A stretch of 64,000 nt of DNA, from contig JALIZF010001755.1 in the NCBI GenBank assembly GCA_029948255.1, positions 558,001 to 622,000 of the forward strand. Direction: 5' to 3'. A program made the translations under genes and the position numbers. The notes under the pieces are model-generated. The model saw only the letters and a list, made by a program, of their open reading frames with translations. It had not been told where the DNA came from and made no database searches. Positions 44,010 to 64,000 of the stretch are shown one piece after another (the first letter of the stretch is position 1; every line of letters starts with the position of its first letter). The DNA comes from Telmatactis stephensoni. Its lineage: Eukaryota; Cnidaria; Anthozoa; Actiniaria; Isophelliidae.

Positions 44010-47000
44010 TTAAATGGTTTTCTGTGTTGTAAAAAACGACATGATAGTAGTTACAAGTCCAAAACCTGCACCTAGGACACCCATGATTATCAAAATCACA
44101 TCCACTAATATTTGAAGCTTGGATAATTGGTCGTACTTTAGACGCAAGTGGAACAAACCTGGAAAACTTAAGGTGAACAGGTAGGTGACAGACCCCACCC
44201 AAGCAGTTATCAAGGCAAAATGAGGCAACAAAACTGCAAAGCCGAGGATTGCTAAGGACAGAGTGATACGAAGCAAAACGAAGCTTACTGTTGGTGGAAG
44301 CTTATTTGTTAGCTGTTGGTAAACGGGCAGCTCTTCGATATTTTGTAAAATAACCAGTAGTGGAATTGGATACGTTAGCGCAATGTTTAATGTGAAACAA
44401 ATTGCCACAATCTTGGTTGGGATTGTGACAGGTAAATTATTGAGAATAACTTCATTTGTATTTCCAGTGTAAGTAAGAAAACCACAAACTGCAAAAACTA
44501 TTTTAAACACCGCGCATATGAAAAAAGACACAACTAAAGCTTTTCTGAATTTGGAAAGGTCGGAGACTTCCGCAGCCATTGGAGCAGAAACAAGGTGAAT
44601 TCCAAAACCGAATGCTATAATTGACAATGCCACAAAGACACCTCGAGTATCCCAGAATAAAAGTGAGCTGAAATCCCACTTTGGAATCTCTTGGAACTCA
44701 TAACGTAAAGCTACAACAGCTGCTGCTATCAATGCAATAAAACTTATCAAACTGATCCATGCAATTTGTGAGAATTGTTTCAGGAATAGAGTTGGTAAAA
44801 CTAGCAATGTTCCAAGACATGCCCACTGGGACTCGGTAATGGGAACTTGTGGAAACTGTTGCGACATCATAGAACCACAGAGGACGACATAGGAAATCGA
44901 AGTCGTGGAGAGGTCCACGAACAGTAACGCTAAAATTATGGGTTTCATTGGAGCCCAGGAGTCCCTGCCAATATCCTGGTAGGTCCATCTCTTTCTTGTT
45001 CGACCTCCACATTCATCATCTTCATCAAGACATTCAGCAAGAAGATTGGCTGTGTATCCCATGATGAATGGAATGACAAAGAATGCAATGACTGCAGCAA
45101 TACCTCCTTCCTTGACAGCATAAGGAAATGCAAGGAAGCCAACACCTTCAAGGAAGTTGATCATATTAAAAGCCATTTTCCACGTGCTGATTTCTGTGGA
45201 CTTGGATGTATTTGTTTCACTGTCATATGTCGAGAAAGGAGAGTTTTCGTGTTGCGTGGGATCCCTGTGTTGCTCTTGTGACTGGCCATGGTTAGTGAAT
45301 TTCAACTGTTCTTGCAGAACAACATCAGTTTGCTTGAGCGGTTGATAATCATGACGAGGTTGAATATAAGAATGGAATATCTGAAAGAGAAAATTTTTTA
45401 AAATAAAGTATAGATTAATAGGTTCGATTTTGATTAACACTGGCTCCAGAACAAGAATTGAACAAGAGGGTCATCCACTGCTTAGAACGAAACTCGCGAT
45501 TTGTTAAAACGACAAAAACAATTAAAGAATATGTGGATTACTCTGAACAATGTCTTTTTGTTCTACTTCATGTCGCCTGTGGCATTGCTTCCTTCCGACC
45601 GTAGTGAATTACTGGGACAAGAAGATTTGCTTGGCTGATTGCTATAATCAGGGTGGTGAAGAGGTATTTCGTGACCCGTGCTTCAGCCTAAATTAAGCTT
45701 GTGATTCGTGAAAAGCTAAAAATTCTAGCCGTGATCCGTGAAATTATCTTTGTCCGTGACTGGGATTTGCAGTTTTTCATTGCCGAGATTCGTGATTATA
45801 AAAATGCCGATTCGTGAAATATGCGACGCGCAGAAAAGAGATAACGAAAAACAGTGTGATCCTTCGATTGTACGTACTTTCGGTCCGTTTATAAGGACAA
45901 AATTCGTGCAAAAAATCTTAGGAATGAAAAACCAGTATTTATTTTTGAATGAAAAGTAAAAATCTTCTATGATTTGTGAAATACCTTATCATTATTCCGT
46001 GATCCGTGAAATTGCGAAAAAATGGTTCGTGATTCGTGATGGGTACCCACTCTTCACCACCCTGTATAATTTATTCACCCACTGAAAACATCGATGGTAA
46101 ATTTGAGAGAGATGAAATAGAAAGTTGCCATATGTTCCCGCCAAAAATAAAGCTAAAAATTGAAGAGCGGGCTGACGACTTTTAGAAAGTCTAAAGCTAG
46201 CACCGACTTGATGAGAAGTTTTTGCTAAATATAGCTTGTCTGATAGTTAGGGGGTGTTTACAAGGCACTAGGATCATCCTAGCACTAGATTTACTGCATT
46301 CTGTTTACATGGAAATTTGTGTCTTCACTTCGGGTACTAGGATCATCCTAGCTACTAAATAGAATGCAGTAAATGTATAGCAGGTAGGATGATTCGCCTG
46401 GTGTTCTAGACCTACTACAGGCACTCATTTTGGTGTTCTAGACCTACTACAGGCACTCATTTTGGTGTTCTAGACCTACTACAGGCACTCATTTTGGTGT
46501 TCTAGACCTACTACAGGCACTCATTTTGGTGTTCTAGACCTAGACATGCACTCATTTTGGTGTTCTAGACCTACTATATGCACCCATTTTGGTGTTCTAG
46601 ACTTACTATAAGCACTTTTTTTGTAAATTTTCATTTTATTAATAAATACGTGTGATGTTGGTAATGAAAAGGGATTATTATCATATAGTAAACAGGGTAA
46701 ACACGGAGAGGAAGTAGTAGCGTACATGTTATTTTGGTGTTGATGCGTTGACGCGTAGCCGTAGTAATCAAAATGCAGTTGACGCGTTGACACGTACCGG
46801 ACTTGGAAGAAAGGCGAGTGCGGGGTATTTGATAGTTGTACCAAAATCAGAAACAACGGCACGATAATTCAGTGCAGGTAAAATGAAATGAAAATTGTCA
46901 TGGAAACACTTTTGATTGACGTTCACGAAAACTCATTAATTAGTTCAGAACGAGAAAAAAATCGTTGGAGGAGGGCGCGTGTAATTGACTGGTTTTATAC

Positions 47001-47816
47001 TAGATGACGAACAAATCGTCTGGACGAACAAATCGTTGGTAGGTTTGTTCGTCTAGCTAGTGTGAATTTAGATGGCACTTTGGTCGACTTGTTCGTCGGG
47101 ACGCACAAATCGTCTTCGAAAAATCGTTTTCCTAGATGGACAAACAGACGGACAAATTCAGACAATTTGTTCGTCTGCAACTTTGTTCGCCCCGTTTTCA
47201 CATCAGACGATTTGTGCGTCTGAGACGATCTGTCCGCCCAGACGACTTGTTTGTCTTCTAGTGTGAAATTGGCCATTGACTAAGAAGCGCTGTAAATTGA
47301 TATAATTTATTCACCGTTGGTAAAGGTAAATTTGGTGGAAAGCCGAAATCACATCAAAGTCGTTAGCCAATACCAAACATTAAAAGGCGGCCCTTATTTT
47401 TTTTAGAAATCCTAAATTCGCTATTAAACTGGTTATAGTTCTGTAAATATGAAAAGGCGTAAACATTATGCTTGGTGCACAGATTGCTCACAAGAATAAT
47501 GAATCGCTTCACTAGGCTACTAGAAACATGCAGAAACATTCCAAGGCCATCATATAAAATAATCCTTTGTGAAGGATTCAATAAATAATCCTTTCCCTTT
47601 ACATTCTAAGGAGTTTTCCAGTGGCGAACTTTTAGGTCCAAGTTACATGGCGCTCAATCAAGGCCGAAGAGTTAGGTTGTTAATGATATCTAAAATTCTC
47701 TTAGAGATCGAGACACAAATTGGCGCGTATCAAAAAGAAATCATCCAAACTTCGAAATACACTTTTTTTTATAGTGCAACGCTTACCTTTCCTTGAAATA
47801 GTCGTGGTATCGGCAT
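44010..47816 (-). CDS. VIAAT/SLC32-like amino acid transporter, copy 4
   Basis: Exon 1 (47816-47787) encodes MPIPRLFQGK, differing from copies 2 and 3 at residue 9 only, with donor AAG|gtaagc. Exon 2 (45380-44010) starts IFHSYIQPRHDYQPL. The joined product is 466 residues, the same length as copy 3. Copies 3 and 4 are the closest pair by eye, sharing FGFGIHLVSAPMAAEVS and WVGSVTYLFTLSFPGLFHLR, where copies 1 and 2 differ. Intron 1 is long (~2.4 kb) because of inserted elements (45649-46064, 46397-46615, 46986-47277). The family signature NFLEGVGFLAFPYAVKEGG and about ten hydrophobic segments are intact. ATTAAA lies ~20 bp past the stop. Confidence 0.86.
45649..46064. mobile_element. TIR element with CGTGATTCGTGA interior
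   Basis: Exact ends CAGGGTGGTGAAGAG and CTCTTCACCACCCTG. TATAAT lies on both sides, and the empty paralogous sites (ACTATAATTTATTCACC near 33930 and 38400) carry it once. The interior repeats GTGATCCGTGA and GTGATTCGTGA words. Confidence 0.85.
46397..46615 (+). repeat. ~35-bp tandem repeat
   Basis: About six to seven units of TTTTGGTGTTCTAGACCTAC + TACAGGCACTCA, the last ones degenerate. It lies in intron 1 of transporter copy 4. Confidence 0.92.
46986..47277. mobile_element. Foldback MITE of GACGAACAAATCGTC words
   Basis: Ends GGTTTTATACTAGATGACGA and GTCTTCTAGTGTGAAATTGG. The interior alternates GACGAACAAATCGTC-like words in both directions. It lies in intron 1 of copy 4. Confidence 0.75.
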
Positions 47817-47921
47817 TTTGTCCCTATTGCAGAATCGAAACTAGTCTGAACCTTCTAAGGCTATCAAAATGATTTGTAAAGCGCGTCGTTTACTATGAAT
47901 ATGATTAACCAAAAACTATTT

Positions 47922-48501
47922 AGGGACGGACCATTAGATTTATGGAGGGGGGAGGGGGTTGGGCAATTTTATTTTGTGCACGATATATATTTTTCCCCTT
48001 CGTGGCTGCGCAGGATTTCTTTTCATCATGATTTGTTTGCACCTTTTTTTACGGCACCCTTGATTTTCATGCTCATTGGAGGAGGGGGGGGGGGGGGTAC
48101 AAAAAGGACAATACCCCTATCATCACACTGAACACCCTATGCTTCTTGCAGGATATTTTTTTAGCCGACACCTTCAATTTTCATGCTCTTTGGCCGGGAG
48201 GGGGATTGGGGAGGGGGGATGAGGGGGGGGGGGGGGGAGGAGAACAGCAACCTTGCCATTGTTTCTCGCAATATTTTCTTAGAGGACACTCCTCATTTTC
48301 ATACTGGATGGAAGGAGGGAATTGGGGATGGGGGGGGGGGGGAGAGAAAGGTCAGTAAAACCACTTTTCCTTGCACGAATTTCTTTTTGGAGCTGTTGCT
48401 CTGCACGATATTTGTTTCTTAGTTTAAAGCTGTGCTCGAATTTTTTTGGTAATTGCCCAACCCCGACCCCGACCCCCTCAAAAATCTAATGGTCCGTCCC
48501 T
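47922..48501. mobile_element. TIR element with G-rich repeats
   Basis: Ends AGGGACGGACCATTAGATTT and AAATCTAATGGTCCGTCCCT, inverted for ~50 bp including TTGGGCAATT. The interior has three to four diverged units with G runs of 8-14 nt. The paralogous site near 34737 (AAAACTATTGAGGCG) lacks it. Confidence 0.85.
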
Positions 48502-49085
48502 TAGGCGAAACACTTTAAATTCAGTCACAGCCAACTGCACTATTAGACAAGACGCTCAACAGGTTATTGTCACGATAGACATCATAAAGGTATTCAAATG
48601 CAAAATGGCCATGGGATTTTCCAGAGTGCAAACATTGGAACAAGAAACCATTTCTAAAACATCGACTTGTCCTAAAAATTTTATTTCTGTGCCAAATATC
48701 ATGCTATCCAAATCAAAATTACATCAATAAAGCAGTTGAAAGTTGTTTGCCCTCTCAGTAAGCACATGACTAATTTGCATTACAATTTGAAAACCGTCAT
48801 GGTCGAGTCATATGGCGTCTATCAAGCATTACACCTGAAGAGCCCAAGCATAGCTTCCGACATTCTGGTTTTTATTAGCTTGTGTTGCAGCACAGAAAAA
48901 TCATGGGTTAGGAGTTATAACGCAGGCTAGTTTTAGTGGCAGCTTTGCAAGCATTCTAATACTTAGTGTTGAAGGTCTGTCTAAAACATTAAAAGAAACA
49001 TTAAAAGAAGCATTTCTATTTATGATTTACATTTTCTTGTTCGACTTTATACTTGCTAAGCATTACGATTTCGGGCTATCAGTTT
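48502..49085. other. Spacer, no gene recognised
   Basis: AT-rich. Short open frames here show no family resemblance. Confidence 0.4.
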
Positions 49086-49088
49086 AAA

Positions 49089-49370
49089 TACATACATACA
49101 TACATGATTGAGACTCCCTCAACAGGGCTTTTCAGCTCAATTTACAAATCCTAACTAAATCGTATAAATCAAACATAAATGAATTAAGAATCCCAACTGG
49201 CACCGAGGAGGCAAACCAGTTGGCTATATTTATACAAGCATGGCCGAGAAACTGAATTTGAACTAATCGAAATCGGAACAAATTCAGTCTCAGCTAGTGG
49301 CCAGAGCGGGAATCGAACCTAGGACCGCCAGATTGCGAGACCAACGCTCTGACCACTCGGCCATGCTACC
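49089..49370 (-). mobile_element. tRNA-derived SINE
   Basis: On the minus strand: A-box-like ATGGCCGAGTGGTCAGAGCG, then B-box-like AGGTTCGATTCCCGC, a body of ~200 bp, and a (GTAT)n tail at 49089-49106. Confidence 0.82.
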
Positions 49371-50089
49371 TCCTTACTCAAAGCTAGCTGTTCATTAATA
49401 CGCTTCCTTTCAATCTCGTCCCCAGAGCCGATTTTTCTTCAGCTCATGCTCGCAGAAAAATACTGGGCTCTGGCACAATCCAACACCGGAAGCACAGAAA
49501 CTGTACATTCTGTGACCTGCGCAGTATGAATGTTTTCATCAAAATCCTTCATCCTGATTGGTCGCTATGTAGCAAAAGGAAGTTTAAACAGAAACTCTAT
49601 AGGAGTTTTCCTCAAAGACATTATAGGTCACAGGATAGAGATAAGATCAAGTATTTATCTTGATCGGTTCACAACGGGAAAAGTTTTATACGCATAGCCT
49701 TGAAGGATTCGAACTAATGTTGATGAGAATTCAGCGAAAATAATTATCAATTAGACAACAGAAAGCCGCGCGCCCATGTTGTTATAGACGCACGAGAGAG
49801 AATATAAAGAACGATTAACGAACGTAAGAGTGGCATGAGGCGTAGCCGAGTGCGACTCTAGTTTGTTAACAGTTCTTTATATTTTCTCAAGTGCGTCTAT
49901 AACGCAATGGGCAAGCAGTTTGCTGTAGTCACACCAGTCGAGATCTGCAGCGTATCTCCGTTTTTTTATTTTGTCATCTGTGAAGCAAAATGGAAAAGTT
50001 GCGCAATAGTTCCCAACATGCTTTGTGTATTATGTTTCTGATCAATTTTACAGTAATCTGAATGACAACAATCTATAGCAAGTAGCCAA

Positions 50090-50757
50090 TCCGGGTATCA
50101 TCACTCCATAGCTAGTACGTTGACAGCTTTGCTTGAAGCTACGGACAACTGGTCTATCAATATTGACAATGGCATGATCAATGGCATCATTTGTACTGAT
50201 TTGTTATTACCTGTGGTGTCCCACAAGGCAGCCTTCTTCAGTTGGTCCGTTGTTAATTCTCATCTACATTAATGACCTTCCAAACTGCATTAGTGGGGCC
50301 ACAGCCAGAATGTATGTTAACGACACTAACATTACAGTAAAAATCAGTGCGAATTGATAGCCAACAGATTGGGTGAGTTTAAATGTTGCAAAAACTGAAG
50401 TTATGCTTGTTCCCGCCAAAAACTTGTTACCACCAATGATGATACACTTAGAATCCGGACTGATCAAGAAATCAAAAGAGTATCCCATACAAAATCTCTA
50501 GGATTTAACTATTAACCATGGACCAGACCTGATCAAGGGCACCTTGACAAAATTGCTTCCAAAGTTTCCTCTGCCATTGGCGCCCTCAAACGTCTTCGAC
50601 CCGCTTAGATCTATTAATATGGCAGTTGCCATAAAGATTTGTCAGCCCTCAAACGTCTTCGACCTTAGATATATGGCAGTTGCCATAAAGATTTGTCAGC
50701 CTCTTAAAGCTCCCCATTTTGACTACTGTACATGGGATGGTCTAAATTGTAGCTAAT
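50090..50757 (+). pseudogene. Decayed LINE reverse transcriptase
   Basis: Pieces of RT are spread over several frames: CGVPQGSLL (about 50215), LIYINDLPNCISGATARMYV (50263-50322) followed by NDTNI, where the usual YADD reads YVND. Next come LNVAKTEVMLVPAKN and ALKRLRP-like words, with a local duplication at 50586-50700, and HFDYCTWDGLNCS. The order matches the RT and C-terminal part of a CR1/L2-type LINE. It is non-functional. Confidence 0.78.
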
Positions 50758-50774
50758 TGTATTCTGTCCGAATC

Positions 50775-50837
50775 CATCCTCGTTCCCAGGCCCTTCTAAA
50801 AAAAAATAAAGCTGAGAAGGACCTGGGAACGAGGATG
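50775..50837. mobile_element. 63-bp foldback MITE with 9-bp target duplication
   Basis: Ends CATCCTCGTTCCCAGG and CCTGGGAACGAGGATG; the arms extend to about 20 bp around an A-rich loop. The 9-bp repeat GTCCGAATC flanks it exactly (50766-50774 and 50838-50846). Confidence 0.92.
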
Positions 50838-50911
50838 GTCCGAATCAGGCTCCGCTGGTAATGATCGAGTGTTTTTCCTAAAAAAAAACAGAACTGAATG
50901 TTTGTATGTAT

Positions 50912-51347
50912 CGGGGGTGTAAGCGGAATTATTTATCATGGCTGATTCCTGATTCCCTTCGTATTTATCGCTGTGACTCCTGATTCATTTACAAATTTTA
51001 TTTGTGATTCATGATTCATTTAAAGTTAATTGTAAGCCTCACAACAAAATGTCGTGTCAGATTACGGACCAGCGAGAAACGGCCAGTCATGCGAGGTTGG
51101 TTTCATATTTCCGAAGCCTCGACCCTGTGATCAAATTTCGCGGACTTTGTTCTTGACCATAGGAAGCCACAGGAAGCCCAATAAAGAAATGACCATTAAA
51201 AAAGGCGACAAACATGAAATTTCGCGATTCCCGATTCCCTAAACTTGAAGGCAAAGATTCCTGATTCCTCAAGTTTTCCTCAATGATTCCTGATTCCTTG
51301 ATGATTTAAAACCGTGATTCCTGATTCCTGATTCCGCTTCACCCCCG
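50912..51347. mobile_element. TIR element with GATTCCTGATTCC interior
   Basis: Ends CGGGGGTGTAAGCGGAAT and ATTCCGCTTCACCCCCG. The interior carries many GATTCCTGATTCC and GATTCATGATTCA words. It lies upstream of the TTC39 gene. Confidence 0.82.
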
Positions 51348-51690
51348 AGTATATAATGTATGTATGTATGTACTCCTGAAACTCTTTTATTAATCGATTT
51401 CCGCGACGCACGCTAAAGGCATTTTCAAACTATATACAAATTTACAAACATTATTCCGGCATTATTCAGTATATGTATTCAGTATATTCTGTCGAGCACT
51501 ATACAGCACAGAGTGAACAGCGGTTCTCTATCTCAGGAGTAGGGCCTGGGTACTAGTAAATACAACAGGTGACCGGCTGCCGAAGTGAAACGATGAGTTT
51601 CACTAGTAGTTTTCTATTAAGTTCCGCTTAAAATTCTTCTTCTTTTCATCACATCTCTTCTCTATGGAGCCTTAGAATAACCGTAAACTA

Positions 51691-63906
<12,216 letters not shown>

Positions 63907-64000
63907 GTGCGCACTTTTGAGTTGCTGTTCCCTGCTAACAGAGGCTCACACAGACGTTAAATCACTCGAAAAGTGAGCCTCTGCCGAGCGAGGCCGTTTT

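Overview
The window is nuclear DNA of an invertebrate animal. Its genes are split by GT-AG introns and encode metazoan protein families. The introns and spacers are full of microsatellites, tRNA-derived SINEs, LINE and Penelope retroelements and many small terminal-inverted-repeat elements. A cnidarian, probably an anthozoan such as a coral or sea anemone, is my best guess. It rests on overall character (an intron-rich KDM4, and an expanded vesicular-amino-acid-transporter-like family), not on a diagnostic marker.

Layout. (1) 1-1.2 kb: two exons of a betaine-homocysteine methyltransferase (BHMT) gene on the minus strand, running off the left edge. (2) 1.2-6.2 kb: spacer with a (GAAA)n array, large foldback elements and a nested MITE. 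(3) 6287-22592: a complete KDM4-type histone demethylase on the plus strand. Twenty-one coding exons join without a frame break into 861 codons covering JmjN, JmjC, PHD/extended PHD and double Tudor. An intact antisense LINE ORF sits in its intron 2. (4) 24.6-47.8 kb: four tandem minus-strand copies of a VIAAT/SLC32-like amino acid transporter. Copies 2-4 each have a 10-codon first exon in a shared, duplicated upstream block. Copy 2 carries a frameshift, and a relic of a further exon 2 lies upstream of copy 3. A decayed Penelope-like element separates copies 1 and 2. (5) 48-51.6 kb: repeats, a SINE and a decayed LINE reverse transcriptase. (6) 51691-63906: a TTC39-type TPR gene on the plus strand, running off the right edge. 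One exon is tandemly duplicated and another exon has a relic copy.

The most distinctive content is mobile DNA. Five very short foldback elements (63-165 bp) are flanked by perfect 9-10 bp direct repeats. A TA-target MITE is inserted in another copy of itself, and ends of that same family sit beside two minisatellites in neighbouring KDM4 introns. Several foldback elements have interiors made of one short motif related to their own termini. The duplicated transporter blocks supply empty sites that delimit several insertions exactly.

All gene models were made by reading splice sites and frames by eye. No alignment or database search was run.
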